64,000 nt of DNA from JBJTUH01 sp044346175 (GTDB lineage: Bacteria; Cyanobacteriota; Vampirovibrionia; Vampirovibrionales; JAJTHC01), in assembly GCA_044346175.1 (NCBI GenBank), contig JBIIZQ010000002.1, positions 204,968-268,967 of the forward strand, given 5' to 3'. Below the pieces are notes generated by a model. That model did no database searches. It saw only the letters and a program-made list of their open reading frames with translations, and was not told the origin of the DNA. Made by a program: the position numbers and the translations under genes. The stretch's first letter is position 1. Each line of letters opens with the position of its first letter. Below are positions 27,866-36,526 of the stretch, in pieces.

Positions 27866-27900
27866 CCCCAAGTGGCTTCTCAATAAAGTCCTTGGGGTTT
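27866..27900 (+). terminator. Probable terminator of the PpiC lipoprotein gene
   Basis: CCCCAAG (27866-27872) pairs with CTTGGGG (27891-27897), followed by TTT. It is 29 bp past the stop and 38 bp before the next start. The stem is short and the loop long. Confidence 0.45.
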
Positions 27901-27934
27901 AACTTTGATAGAACAACAGGCAAAGGAATCTCTC

Positions 27935-28144
27935 ATGCCCTATATTAACGTCCAAGTGCTGGAAGGCGTTACCAAAGCTCAAAAACAAATGATTGTTTCT
28001 GAGATGACACAAACCCTTGTGACCATACTAGGTAAAAAGCCTGAGCATATTCATATCGTCATTCAAGAAATTGCAGCAGAGAACTGGGGCTTTTCAGGTG
28101 TACTGACCTCAGAGTATTTAGACGAGAAGCAAGCCAAGGCGTAA
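27935..28144 (+). CDS. 4-oxalocrotonate tautomerase family protein
   Basis: Small beta-alpha-beta tautomerase. From the ATG at 27935 (AAAGGA 8 nt upstream) it is 69 residues starting MPYINVQVLEG, which exposes the catalytic Pro1 after Met removal. The conserved helix and second strand follow (KAQKQMIVSEMTQTLVTILG, HIHIVIQEIAAENWGFSG). Unlike many genes here it has a single ATG, in keeping with the need for N-terminal Pro. Its physiological substrate is unknown; family members act on many enol/keto acids. Confidence 0.9.
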   Translation: MPYINVQVLEGVTKAQKQMIVSEMTQTLVTILGKKPEHIHIVIQEIAAENWGFSGVLTSEYLDEKQAKA

Positions 28145-28162
28145 GCTGTGTGAATATACGCC

Positions 28163-28240
28163 GTCATTCCGACCGTATGGAGGAATCCAGAGCGCTTGCA
28201 GTACAAACGAAAGATGGCTATTTCCGTAAGTCGGTATGAC
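28163..28240. repeat. MITE- or REP-like element with terminal inverted repeats
   Basis: A 78-bp intergenic unit bounded by GTCATTCCGAC (28163-28173) and GTCGGTATGAC (28230-28240), an 11-bp inverted repeat with one mismatch. The GTCATTCCGA...GGAATCC style resembles dispersed palindromic elements known from other bacteria. It sits between convergent genes. Only one copy is seen in this window. Confidence 0.5.
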
Positions 28241-28283
28241 ATGAAAAAAACCCCATCGTTACTACGAGCTTACGAGAACCAAG

Positions 28284-29099
28284 TTAGCTATTTGAAATAG
28301 GTTGTGCCGTCATAGCACTGACTGACACATTCAAGCGGTACCCGATATTCGTAAGTGTTTCAATATAGAGTGGGCTTTTAGCGTCGGCTTCAATTTTTTG
28401 ACGCAACCCACCAATATGCACACGCAACATCCGCTTATCTTCATCAGGACCATACCCCCAAACCTCATGAAGCAGGGTATTCAAAGAAACTGCTTGACCT
28501 GCATGCTGCATCAAGCAGTAAAGCACTTCAAACTCCGTAGGCGTGAGTTTAATACAAGGACCATTTTGAATACGAACTTCCAAAGAGTTTGGCAAGATTT
28601 CAATGTCCCCTTGCTGAAACACCTCGGGACGTTGTGAAGTTTGGGCAGGCTGTCCTGAAGCTTGTGCCACAGTAGGTGTCGCTACTTGAGGTGCCAAAAA
28701 GGGGTTTAAAATCCCTGTACGACGAAACAAGGCGCGCACACGCACCATCAGTTCCTGAAACTCAAAGGGCTTTACTAAATAATCATCTGCACCTGCATTG
28801 AAGCCCTTAACCTTATCCTCAAGCTGCCCTTTAGCCGTAAGCAGTAAAATAGGCACATCTTGACACATGCTTTGCTGACGAATACTCTTACATGCCTGAA
28901 ACCCATCCATCTCGGGCATCATGACATCCAACAAGATGAGATGATACCGCTTCTGTGTAGCCGCCTTCACGGCATCAATCCCGTGCATGACGGTATCTAC
29001 TGAAAACCCCATCACTTCAAGATCCATTTTCAGGATGGTCAATACATCTTGGTCGTCATCGGCAAGGAGAATTTCAATCGCTTGAGAAAACATCATCAT
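28284..29099 (-). CDS. OmpR/PhoB-family response regulator
   Basis: Two-component DNA-binding regulator of 271 residues. The receiver domain has the acidic pocket ADDD (residues 13-16), phospho-acceptor Asp58 in ILLDVMMPEMDG, the conserved Thr in LLLTAKG, and KPFEFQEL. A Pro/Gln-rich linker (about 128-165) joins a winged-helix Trans_reg_C domain (IKLTPTEFEVLYCLMQHAG, LLHEVWGYGPDEDKRMLRVHIGGLRQKIE, IETLTNIGYRL). The start is taken at three consecutive ATG codons (29099); a longer frame begins at 29141. No sensor kinase is adjacent. The kinase at 41056 is a possible but unproven partner. Confidence 0.94.
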   Translation of the reverse strand: MMMFSQAIEILLADDDQDVLTILKMDLEVMGFSVDTVMHGIDAVKAATQKRYHLILLDVMMPEMDGFQACKSIRQQSMCQDVPILLLTAKGQLEDKVKGFNAGADDYLVKPFEFQELMVRVRALFRRTGILNPFLAPQVATPTVAQASGQPAQTSQRPEVFQQGDIEILPNSLEVRIQNGPCIKLTPTEFEVLYCLMQHAGQAVSLNTLLHEVWGYGPDEDKRMLRVHIGGLRQKIEADAKSPLYIETLTNIGYRLNVSVSAMTAQPISNS

Positions 29100-29220
29100 C
29101 GTCAATCTGTGAAGCAATAGGCAACATACCACACACACCAACCTCTACCTTTAAAACAAATGAAGGGAGGCTTAAAGTTTCGTCTATTATACCGCAAGCC
29201 TAAGTATGGCTCACACTTTC

Positions 29221-31392
29221 TTAATACTGAGCCGAATCGCTACTTGGCGGTGACCTCTTAGGAAGGTGGGACTCAATATGACGATAATGCTGCATAAATT
29301 GTGGCGAGCGAGACAAGGACGGCTGTAACATCAAAGCCAAACGATAGTGCTTCCAAGCATCCCGCCAACGCTTTTGCTTTTCAAAGCTTTCTGCAAGGCG
29401 TATATTGGCTTTGAGTGATTGAGGAATCACCAAAAAGGCTTGTTCATACAAGGGATGTGCTGCTGTGATACGCTTGTTTGCCATGTGGGCATCGGCCGCC
29501 ATCACTTTCTGGTCAAGCAAGTTCATTTTTTGTTGTAATAGGGTCAAACCTTGCTCGGAAGCACTCAGCAATACAGGTTGATTACTTTCACGTTGTACCC
29601 GCTCATATAACCCTCGTGCAATACGCCATTCTTGAAGCAGCGTGAGGAGGTCTGCCATTTTAAGCAAGGCTTCTGGGGTATCCGCATTTAAGGTGCCAAG
29701 GGTTTCCCAGCTGTCTTGATACCGCTTCAAAAGAAACTGTGCCATACCTCGCACAAGCGGAGAGGCTTGGGAAGGGTGCAATGCGTCTGGGGAGGGGGTC
29801 CACGGCTGAGGAGCGGTCATGGCATCAAGCCCCTTATGTGCCAAAGGGGGAATGGGCGCTGTACTTTGCAATACATCTGCCCGAGGGAAACCTGCCAAGG
29901 TTTCCAAAGTCGTTAGTTGTGCCTCTGAAAAGCTTGTATGGACACCTTGTTGAATACTTTCCCAAAGCCATTGTAACCACTGTGCCTCTGCGGGGGTTAG
30001 GACTGTATTTGAAGGTTTCATCACGGATGACAAGTGGGTCATCCAACGCCCATGCAGTGCCAATAAATCCCCCGAAAAAGGAACACCAAAGTAAGACTGA
30101 GCATACGCCGTATGGGTTGTGAGCCACAACCAATCTTTTTGCTGTTCAGGCGATAATGTCTCAAAAGGCAGTGCATAGAGGGTCGCAAGTGCTTCTTCAA
30201 GCTGTTGACCTCTAGCACTTTGCCATGCTTGCTGCCAGTGATTCGTTTGCGTAGGTTCTTGTTTCGGTGCTTGCCCTAAACGAGTACTCGGCCATGGCTT
30301 ACCTGAAGCTTGGTAAAGGTCAAAGAGTTGTTGTTTCAAAGCCTCACTACAAGGATACGCCTTCAAGAGGGGTTCTGCCCTTTGAATCGCAAGGGGGTAC
30401 TGACCTGAAAGTGCCAGTAAGCGAACCATTAAAATATCACGAGGTGGGAAGGGCATCGGCCAGGCTTTTTGACTTTGTACCAGATACGCCATGGCTTTGT
30501 TCGGGCTATCGGCTTGTGCGAGTAGTTTCCCAAGGTAATACAGGGTAAGAGGGTCATGGGGGTCAAGCTCATAGGTCAGTTGAAGGAGGGTTCGGGCGTG
30601 GGGTAAGTCTTCAAGGTGCATGGCAAGGAGAGCTTCAGCTTGCACAAGAGGCGGCCAAGCTTGCCCTTGCAGCCTTAAAGCAAGACGTTTTAGATGCTCT
30701 CTGGCTTCTGCGGTGTGTCCCTTGGCTAAAGCGAGGTGTGCCTCAACTAAAATAACGGTAGGATGCTGAGCCTGATAGGTTTTTGCCATACTCAAGAGGT
30801 CATCCACCATGGCGGGGGTTTCCTCTAAACTGGTGCTATCGTCTTCTTGAGACACGGTTGCACACACACTTCCAGCTGTGGGGAGCTGATGCTTCAAATA
30901 AAGCCACCACGCCAACATGGCAAGCAATACGGGATGCTCTGGATACTCGTACGCCTCCGCACTCCGTAAAACCCCAATGGCTTTACCGTAATGCCCCTGC
31001 CAAGCATACACAGAAGCAACCCCTAACTGTGCTTCCCAGCTTTCAGGTTGCCGTTGCCATGTAGACTGAAACGCCCCCAAAGCCTTCCACTCTTCCCCCT
31101 GTCGAAGAAGTTGGATAGCCCCCTCTAAAGCACTGTTTTCAAGTTTGGGGAGCCATTGAATGCCACCTGGACCAGCAGAAAGTTGATTCACAAGAGCATC
31201 CTGCGTACGTTCTAAGGGTGAAAGATTGGCTTTATCCTGTGCCCGATTCATGGGTATGACAGCGGGTTGAGCGTACGGCAACCACGGCACACTCATCATA
31301 ACGATAAGCAATACGCCTCCCAAAGCTTGCCGTAATGTACGGGTAAACCAGACCATCCACGATGTCCTCATGTCGCTTGGTGTAGATGCCAT
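29221..31392 (-). CDS. Large exported TPR-repeat protein
   Basis: 723-residue protein with an N-terminal signal or anchor (residues about 13-42, LRQALGGVLLIVMMSVPWLPYA). It is then almost entirely helical with TPR-type repeats, e.g. WKALGAFQSTWQRQPESWEAQLGVASVYAWQG, DPLTLYYLGKLLAQADSPNKAMAYL, KANIRLAESFEKQKRWRDAWKHYRLALM. It is likely a periplasmic or membrane-tethered protein-interaction scaffold. The start is ambiguous: ATG at 31392 or the Met at residue 8 (31371); neither has a clear ribosome site. It follows leuC on the same strand but is separated from it by an intrinsic terminator, so it probably has its own promoter. Confidence 0.72.
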   Translation of the reverse strand: MASTPSDMRTSWMVWFTRTLRQALGGVLLIVMMSVPWLPYAQPAVIPMNRAQDKANLSPLERTQDALVNQLSAGPGGIQWLPKLENSALEGAIQLLRQGEEWKALGAFQSTWQRQPESWEAQLGVASVYAWQGHYGKAIGVLRSAEAYEYPEHPVLLAMLAWWLYLKHQLPTAGSVCATVSQEDDSTSLEETPAMVDDLLSMAKTYQAQHPTVILVEAHLALAKGHTAEAREHLKRLALRLQGQAWPPLVQAEALLAMHLEDLPHARTLLQLTYELDPHDPLTLYYLGKLLAQADSPNKAMAYLVQSQKAWPMPFPPRDILMVRLLALSGQYPLAIQRAEPLLKAYPCSEALKQQLFDLYQASGKPWPSTRLGQAPKQEPTQTNHWQQAWQSARGQQLEEALATLYALPFETLSPEQQKDWLWLTTHTAYAQSYFGVPFSGDLLALHGRWMTHLSSVMKPSNTVLTPAEAQWLQWLWESIQQGVHTSFSEAQLTTLETLAGFPRADVLQSTAPIPPLAHKGLDAMTAPQPWTPSPDALHPSQASPLVRGMAQFLLKRYQDSWETLGTLNADTPEALLKMADLLTLLQEWRIARGLYERVQRESNQPVLLSASEQGLTLLQQKMNLLDQKVMAADAHMANKRITAAHPLYEQAFLVIPQSLKANIRLAESFEKQKRWRDAWKHYRLALMLQPSLSRSPQFMQHYRHIESHLPKRSPPSSDSAQY

Positions 31393-31429
31393 GCCATGAC
31401 GTATGGCATCCTCTTCGTATCATGCTAAA

Positions 31430-31472
31430 ATCCCTTATACGTCTCGTGATTATAACGAAGGGTATAAGGGAT
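31430..31472 (-). terminator. leuC terminator
   Basis: Perfect 11-bp inverted repeat ATCCCTTATAC (31430-31440) and GTATAAGGGAT (31462-31472). On the minus strand it is followed by TTTT, as expected for transcription of leuC stopping before the TPR gene. Confidence 0.7.
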
Positions 31473-31530
31473 AACAGCCACTTACGCAGAAAACTCACTC
31501 AAGTAAGGGAAGCTTTTCAGGCAGGCGTAT

Positions 31531-32982
31531 TTAAACGGGTGCTGGCACAGAAACCTCAAGCGGGGTAATGGCACCATGAAGTGCCGCCTTTGCCGCCATC
31601 GCAGGACTCAGAAGCATGGTGCGTCCACCTGGTCCTTGACGACCCTTAAAATTACGGTTACTCGTACTGGCACAACGTTCTTGAGGTTGCAGCATATCCC
31701 CATTCATAGCAATACACATACTACACCCTGGCTCACGCCATTCAAAACCTGCTTGAAGAAACACCTCGTGCAGCCCCTCTTGCTCAGCCTGTGCTTTTAC
31801 CAGCTCCGAACCAGGTACCACATAGCCTCGAACATGGTGTTGCACACGATAGCCTTGCTGGATACCTTGTTGCACAACCTGTGCTGCTGCACGTAAATCT
31901 TCAATCCGAGAGTTCGTACAGCTCCCAATAAATACCACATCAATAGGAATACCCGCCATGGGTTGCCCTGCCTCAAGCCCCATATACTCAAGTGCCTCTA
32001 TGAGGGTTTGACGCTCTTTTACATCTGTAATATGTTCAGGATTCGGAAGCGTTTCATGAATCCCGACAGACATCCCAGGGTGGGTGCCATACGTCACCAT
32101 GGGTTCAATGAGACGAGCATCCAAACGTACCACTTTATCATACGCTTGAGGACTATCCGTTTTTAAGGTCTTCCAGTAAGCCAGTGCTTCCTCCCAAGCT
32201 TCTCCTTTGGGGGCATAGGGCTTATCTTTCAAATATTCAAATGTGACGGCATCAGGTGCAACGAGACCAGCTCTCGCCCCCGCTTCAATCGACATATTAC
32301 AAAGCGTCATACGCCCTTCCATGGAAAGGCTTTCAATGGCGGAACCAAAATACTCCAATACATAGCCTGTGCCGCCATCCATACCGATATGACGAATAAT
32401 CGCTAAAATAATATCCTTTGCCGTCACACCAGGTTGCAAGGTTCCCGTCACTTCAATACCCATCACAGGGCTTGGCGACTGTAGCAAGCACTGCGTTGCA
32501 AAGACATGCTCAATTTCACTGCTACCAATACCAAACGCTAATGCCCCAAAAGCACCATGGGTTGCGGTATGGCTATCACCACACACAATGGTCATCCCTG
32601 GCAGGGTTAAGCCCAATTCTGGCCCCATCACATGCACAATACCTTGATAAGCACTTCCTAAACCAAAAAGGGGGACCTGATGCTTGCGGGCGTTGGTTTC
32701 AAGTGTATCTACCTGCTCCCGTGCTTGAGCGTCCTGCCACGCTTGGGTACGATGTTGCGTGGGGATGCTATGGTCAACCGTGGCAACGGTCAATGCAGGA
32801 CGACGCAAAGGCAAGCCTCGTTGCTTAAGACCCGAAAATGCCTGAGGTGAGGTGACCTCATGAATGAGATGTCGGTCAATATAAAGTAAAGCAGGCACTG
32901 TGGGGTCAGACTGTGCTTGACCCGATTGCGTAGGTACAATATGGGCTTGCCATATTTTATGGTAGAGCGTTGTCATCATCAT
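31531..32982 (-). CDS. leuC: 3-isopropylmalate dehydratase large subunit
   Basis: Aconitase-family enzyme that isomerises 2- to 3-isopropylmalate in leucine synthesis, working with LeuD. The 483 residues align in order with bacterial LeuC: LLYIDRHLIHEVTSPQAF, VDHSIPT, GIVHVMGPELGLTLPGMTIV, GDSHTATHGAFGALAFGIG, the [4Fe-4S] ligand in GSCTNSR (about residue 352) and the cysteine pair in EPGCSMCIAMN (about 417-420), ending with CASTSNRNFKGRQG. The start at three tandem ATGs (32982) has AAGGAA about 12 nt upstream. leuD is not adjacent, which is uncommon but known. Confidence 0.96.
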   Translation of the reverse strand: MMMTTLYHKIWQAHIVPTQSGQAQSDPTVPALLYIDRHLIHEVTSPQAFSGLKQRGLPLRRPALTVATVDHSIPTQHRTQAWQDAQAREQVDTLETNARKHQVPLFGLGSAYQGIVHVMGPELGLTLPGMTIVCGDSHTATHGAFGALAFGIGSSEIEHVFATQCLLQSPSPVMGIEVTGTLQPGVTAKDIILAIIRHIGMDGGTGYVLEYFGSAIESLSMEGRMTLCNMSIEAGARAGLVAPDAVTFEYLKDKPYAPKGEAWEEALAYWKTLKTDSPQAYDKVVRLDARLIEPMVTYGTHPGMSVGIHETLPNPEHITDVKERQTLIEALEYMGLEAGQPMAGIPIDVVFIGSCTNSRIEDLRAAAQVVQQGIQQGYRVQHHVRGYVVPGSELVKAQAEQEGLHEVFLQAGFEWREPGCSMCIAMNGDMLQPQERCASTSNRNFKGRQGPGGRTMLLSPAMAAKAALHGAITPLEVSVPAPV

Positions 32983-33385
32983 CGTATGTGTCTGTTCCTT
33001 CTGGATGGCGAAAAGCGATTTATAATATCTTGTCAGCTTGAACGCATGAGAGCCATGCACCACTGATAGCGTCTTTTCATTTTAAAGGAAATAGCCCTGT
33101 CTGAAAAGACTCACACGATTTAGAGCAAACAGGGTTACCGTGCAGCAGGATATACACCATTAAAGAACATCATGGTGCAGCACATAACACGGGTGCGATA
33201 AAAAGGTTTAAGTTTCAGGCACAATGAACCGATATGCTAAAAAGTGTGCCTTATCCTTTGGATGAATGATTGACCCTTTCAAAATTGTAAAACTTTATTG
33301 CAGTCGCTAAAAGTGCTAAGTTTATAGTGCTTAAAGTGCTGTTTTTGTGTGTGATGAAAGCGATAGAAAAAGAGGAATTGGAACC
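32983..33385. other. Divergent interval between leuC and the repeat-protein gene
   Basis: About 400 bp. On the leuC side an imperfect stem (CCCTGTCTG near 33095 with CAAACAGGG near 33125) could be leader structure, but I see no leucine-rich attenuator peptide. On the other side AGTGCT recurs three times (33312, 33326, 33335), and a sigma-70-like pair TTGCAG (33298) and TTATAG (33322, spacing 18) precedes the exported repeat protein. Confidence 0.4.
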
Positions 33386-33859
33386 ATGAAACGTTTTTTA
33401 CAGACATTACTACTTGTAGTCTTTGTGATGACTTCAGGGCAGCTCACCGTGCTAAACGCCCACGCTGAAGGTGAAGCAAACGCTCAGTGGCATCAGCAGA
33501 GACAAGCACACCGAGAACAATGGCAACAAAATCATCAAGCCAAGCGAGAAGCCCACAAAGCTGAATGGCAACAAAAGCGTGAAGCTCATCGTGGCGAAAT
33601 GAAAGCCCAACACCAAAGTCAACGAGAAGCCCACAAAGCTGAGTGGCAACAAAAGCGTGAAGCTCATCGTGGCGAAATGAAAGCCCAGTATCAGGAACGT
33701 CGACAACAGCACCAAGCCCAGCGTAAAGATGCCATGCAGACTCATAAAGCCCAATGGCAAGAGAAACGCCAAGGGATGCGCCAAGAGCATAAAGCAAATT
33801 GGCAAGCTCAGCGTGAGGCTCACCGTCAACAAAGACCCCACCACGCACCAGCCCAATAA
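33386..33859 (+). CDS. Exported Gln/His/Lys/Arg-rich repeat protein
   Basis: 157-residue protein with a signal peptide (FLQTLLLVVFVMTSG core, cleavage near NAHA) and a highly charged, helical mature part dominated by Gln, His, Arg, Lys, Glu and Trp. It consists of repeats on the pattern QREAHKAEWQQKREAHRGEM, with one 26-residue unit duplicated almost identically. Histidine-rich spacing suggests metal or polyanion binding, but the function is unknown; a loose resemblance to Spy/CpxP-like periplasmic helical proteins is compositional only. GAGGAA is 8 nt before the ATG at 33386. A strong terminator follows. Likely periplasmic. Confidence 0.75.
   Translation: MKRFLQTLLLVVFVMTSGQLTVLNAHAEGEANAQWHQQRQAHREQWQQNHQAKREAHKAEWQQKREAHRGEMKAQHQSQREAHKAEWQQKREAHRGEMKAQYQERRQQHQAQRKDAMQTHKAQWQEKRQGMRQEHKANWQAQREAHRQQRPHHAPAQ
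33546..33701 (+). repeat. 78-bp in-frame tandem duplication
   Basis: Two consecutive 78-bp copies (33546-33623, 33624-33701) in the exported repeat protein. They are nearly identical over the first 64 bases and diverge at the end, so the duplication is recent. Each encodes a 26-residue unit. Confidence 0.9.
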
Positions 33860-33895
33860 GATGTTTTTAGATTAAAAACTGTTAAAAACGTCCTT

Positions 33896-33939
33896 AACCC
33901 GTCTTACCTAACTTCCCTCAGGTTTAAGACGGGTTTTTT
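33896..33939 (+). terminator. Terminator of the repeat-protein gene
   Basis: CCCGTCTTA (33898-33906) pairs with TAAGACGGG (33925-33933), followed by six T. It is 38 bp after the stop. Confidence 0.85.
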
Positions 33940-34209
33940 AAATGCACCGCTAGGTTTTCACAACGCACATCCTAACGACTTAAGCGAGAAGCATGATGAA
34001 CGGTTGCTTTTTTGTTTTGATTCTCCGATAATGATAGGACTCGTTGAGCTATTTTAATCATACGTCTTTCATGACATCCTGCCTCATCGTTGATAGCACC
34101 TTCTTTTTCAATGAAGTGCTTTGGCTTTGACTCAAAATAGTCTCAACAAAACAAGCTTTTATTTTTGATTCATGATGCTTTTTATATAATCCAAGGATAC
34201 CCGTACGCC
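33940..34209. other. Upstream region of rplS
   Basis: About 270 bp of mixed, partly T-rich sequence between the terminator and rplS. It probably carries the rplS promoter. I see no defined motif other than AAGGA at 34192-34196, which serves rplS. Confidence 0.4.
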
Positions 34210-34581
34210 ATGTCGCAAGCATTGATTGATTTTGTTGAGTCTCATTATAAAAAAAGCACCCTCCCTGATATGCGTCCTGGTGACACCGTCAAAGTCAAGG
34301 TCTCTATCGTAGAAGGTAACAAAGAGCGTCTTCAGGCTTATGAAGGTATTGTCATTAAGATTTCTGGTGCGGGCATCAATAAATCCATTACCGTACGTAA
34401 GGTATTCCAAGGTGTCAAAGTGGAGCGTATTTTCCCACTTCATGCCCCTCGTGTTAACAGCGTAGAAGTCCTTCGTCGTGGTCGTGTCCGTCGTGCCAAG
34501 CTTTACTACTTGCGTGAGCGTATTGGTAAAGCAGCTCGTATCCGTGAGCGTCAGTCTTTTAAGCCTGGTCAAGAACGATAG
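34210..34581 (+). CDS. rplS: 50S ribosomal protein L19
   Basis: Large-subunit protein at the 30S-50S interface. The 123 residues from the ATG at 34210 include MRPGDTVKVKVSIVEGNKERLQAYEGIVIKI, GINKSITVRKVFQGVKVERIFPLHAP and the basic C-terminus RRGRVRRAKLYYLRERIGKAARI, all diagnostic. An upstream in-frame ATG at 34165 adds 15 residues not found in L19 and is rejected. The RbgA-type GTPase, which acts in 50S assembly and is often next to rplS, lies two genes downstream. Confidence 0.96.
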   Translation: MSQALIDFVESHYKKSTLPDMRPGDTVKVKVSIVEGNKERLQAYEGIVIKISGAGINKSITVRKVFQGVKVERIFPLHAPRVNSVEVLRRGRVRRAKLYYLRERIGKAARIRERQSFKPGQER

Positions 34582-34633
34582 GTACCATTGGCTAGTTTCT
34601 ATTGTGACTAGTCCAGTATATCCATTTTTATCC

Positions 34634-34677
34634 ATACAGTGCTTCGGGTTGTTACAATCCTTAGCACTGTATTTTTT
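34634..34677 (+). terminator. rplS terminator
   Basis: ATACAGTGCT (34634-34643) pairs perfectly with AGCACTGTAT (34663-34672), followed by a six-T run. Confidence 0.85.
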
Positions 34678-34871
34678 AGCACGAAGGGTATTTGCGAATC
34701 AGTAATGCTTTGTGTTAGGTTACACTGTATTAGGTAAATCAATAGGGTTATCCCTTTTTGACGAAGCTTTTTAGTTTTACCTCAAGCCTCTCAGGTCGGT
34801 GAACGCTCCCTCTGCAACCCATCTTTTCGTTACTTTACAGCAAATACACCTCTTTTTTTGGAATTGATTTT

Positions 34872-35375
34872 ATGGTGACAACACTCACAACCACCCATGT
34901 CCCACTAACGTTTCAGCGGCTTGAAACCCCTCAAGCCTGTTACCCCACTTGGGAGCTTCTGAAAATGATGTTCCCTCACCTAAAAGAATCCCAGTACCAT
35001 CACTATCTTGAGCATGCTTTTAGGCACCAAGAAGACTATTGGCAGTTAGCAGTGTATGTCACCTACCCTGAGCGTGATGGACACACACCTCCTTCTGAAC
35101 TGCTTGGTGTATTAGGGATTAAGCAAGAATACCACTTGTATTCAGGGAAAACATGGTATGTGGAACATTTTATGATTCATCCTAATGCCCGCTCTATGGG
35201 GATTGGCGGGCAAATGATGCGCTGGGTGGAAGTAGAGGCTCAGAAGGCCTCTGTAGAAACGCTTTCGTTAGATACATTTGTTGAGAATACACCCAGCCAG
35301 AAGTTTTACTATAACCACGGGTATGATATTCGTGGGTTTCACTTCTTGAAACGCCTGATGGTTCAGGGGCAGTAA
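34872..35375 (+). CDS. GNAT-family N-acetyltransferase
   Basis: Acetyl-CoA-dependent acyltransferase of unknown substrate. The 167 residues show the GNAT core: strand ELLGVLGIKQEYH, strand VEHFMIHPNARSMGIGGQMMRWVEVEA with the acetyl-CoA loop R-S-M-G-I-G-G, strand TLSLDTF, and FYYNHGYDIRGFHFLKRL at the C-terminus. It is sited between rplS and the RbgA-like GTPase, so RimI-type ribosomal-protein acetylation is conceivable, but nothing in the sequence proves it. Confidence 0.85.
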   Translation: MVTTLTTTHVPLTFQRLETPQACYPTWELLKMMFPHLKESQYHHYLEHAFRHQEDYWQLAVYVTYPERDGHTPPSELLGVLGIKQEYHLYSGKTWYVEHFMIHPNARSMGIGGQMMRWVEVEAQKASVETLSLDTFVENTPSQKFYYNHGYDIRGFHFLKRLMVQGQ

Positions 35376-35431
35376 CTATCCATGTTAAAGAAGCTTATGA
35401 TACGGTATCGTTGCTTGAGAGGGGTATCCTA

Positions 35432-36490
35432 GTGCCTGACACCATAGAAGTAAAACCGTGGCTGATGCCCTCACCCGAACTTTCTCCTGAAGATGACCCT
35501 CGTACGTCTAAGGAGAAGGGGTTTGCTCAAGATACCATTCAATGGTACCCCGGTCATATTGCGAAATGGGATAGAGAGCTTGCCACATGGTTGCCACAGT
35601 GCGATATGCTCATTGAAGTGCGTGATGCTCGCTTACCAGGGGCTTCAGCCCACCCTCGTTTTCAAGAACAAATTCAAGGAAAAGCTCGGGTGATATTACT
35701 CACTAAAGCCGACCTTGCCGACCCTGTACAAACCAAACGTTGGGTTGCCCATTTAAAACACACGTTAGGGTGTCCCGTACTGCCTGTTTCTGCCCATCAA
35801 AGACATTGGCTTAAAGGCGTACTAGAAGCCTTGGTACAAGAAGGTCGTAAAAAACGTAAAGCCAAGTTGCAAGAAGGGCTGCGTCAGCCGCCTGTACGTG
35901 CCATGGTGGTAGGCATGCCTAACGTAGGGAAGTCGAGTTTAATCAATGCCCTTTGCGGGAAGACAAAAGTAAAAACAGGGCATAAAGCTGGGGTGACACG
36001 TCATCCGCAGTGGGTCAAACTCTCAGGGGAGCTTTTATTGTTGGATTCCCCAGGGTTAATCCCACCCAAACTTGTATCTCAAGAGGATGCTTGGATGCTT
36101 GCCACAGTGGATGCCATTGGTGAGGCTGCCTACCGTGTAGAGCCTGTGGCACGCTATATGCTGGCACTCCTTGCCTCAAAATACCCTGCGGCGCTCTGCG
36201 AAAGTTTAAGACTCGATACCTCTCAGGTGGCAGTACTCTTGCATCAGCAGGATAACCTAGAGTGTTTATGCCAAAAATGGCACTACAAACTCGGCAAACA
36301 AGACGGATACGTACTAGAGGAAATCTTAGCCTCTGAAGCCTCCTTGGCGGACGAATCATCTGAGGCCGAGAGAGTAACGCCTATCACACCTGATGCGGCA
36401 TCCTTATTAGACATTCAACGGGGTGCTACGCAAATTTTAAAATGGTTTTATACAGGAAAACTAGGGCGGTTTACCTTAGAGCATTTGTAA
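35432..36490 (+). CDS. RbgA/YlqF-type circularly permuted GTPase
   Basis: Ribosome-assembly GTPase of the YlqF/RbgA class that helps late 50S maturation. The motifs are in the permuted order: G4 LLTKADL (about residue 90), SAHQRH-type G5 region, then G1 GMPNVGKSSLIN (about 160), G2 threonine in AGVTRHPQ, and G3 DSPGLIPP (about 205). The N-terminus has the WYPGHIAKWDRELATWLPQCDMLIEVRDAR signature. The start is GTG at 35432 with GAGAGGGG 7 nt upstream; a TTG at 35411 is possible. Genomic proximity to rplS matches Firmicutes-type rplS-rbgA order, here split by a GNAT gene. Confidence 0.9.
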   Translation: MPDTIEVKPWLMPSPELSPEDDPRTSKEKGFAQDTIQWYPGHIAKWDRELATWLPQCDMLIEVRDARLPGASAHPRFQEQIQGKARVILLTKADLADPVQTKRWVAHLKHTLGCPVLPVSAHQRHWLKGVLEALVQEGRKKRKAKLQEGLRQPPVRAMVVGMPNVGKSSLINALCGKTKVKTGHKAGVTRHPQWVKLSGELLLLDSPGLIPPKLVSQEDAWMLATVDAIGEAAYRVEPVARYMLALLASKYPAALCESLRLDTSQVAVLLHQQDNLECLCQKWHYKLGKQDGYVLEEILASEASLADESSEAERVTPITPDAASLLDIQRGATQILKWFYTGKLGRFTLEHL

Positions 36491-36526
36491 CTTTTCTAAG
36501 GGCGATTTACAAAAAGTAGAGACCTA

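Noticed and set aside
33444..33856. Two long antisense open frames opposite the exported repeat protein
   Set aside because: They exist because the sense repeats lack stops in other frames. Their translations mirror the repeat periodicity, and the sense frame has the signal peptide, ribosome site and terminator.
34159..34635. 158-codon antisense frame covering rplS
   Set aside because: Covers the unmistakable L19 gene and shows no family resemblance; a codon-bias shadow.
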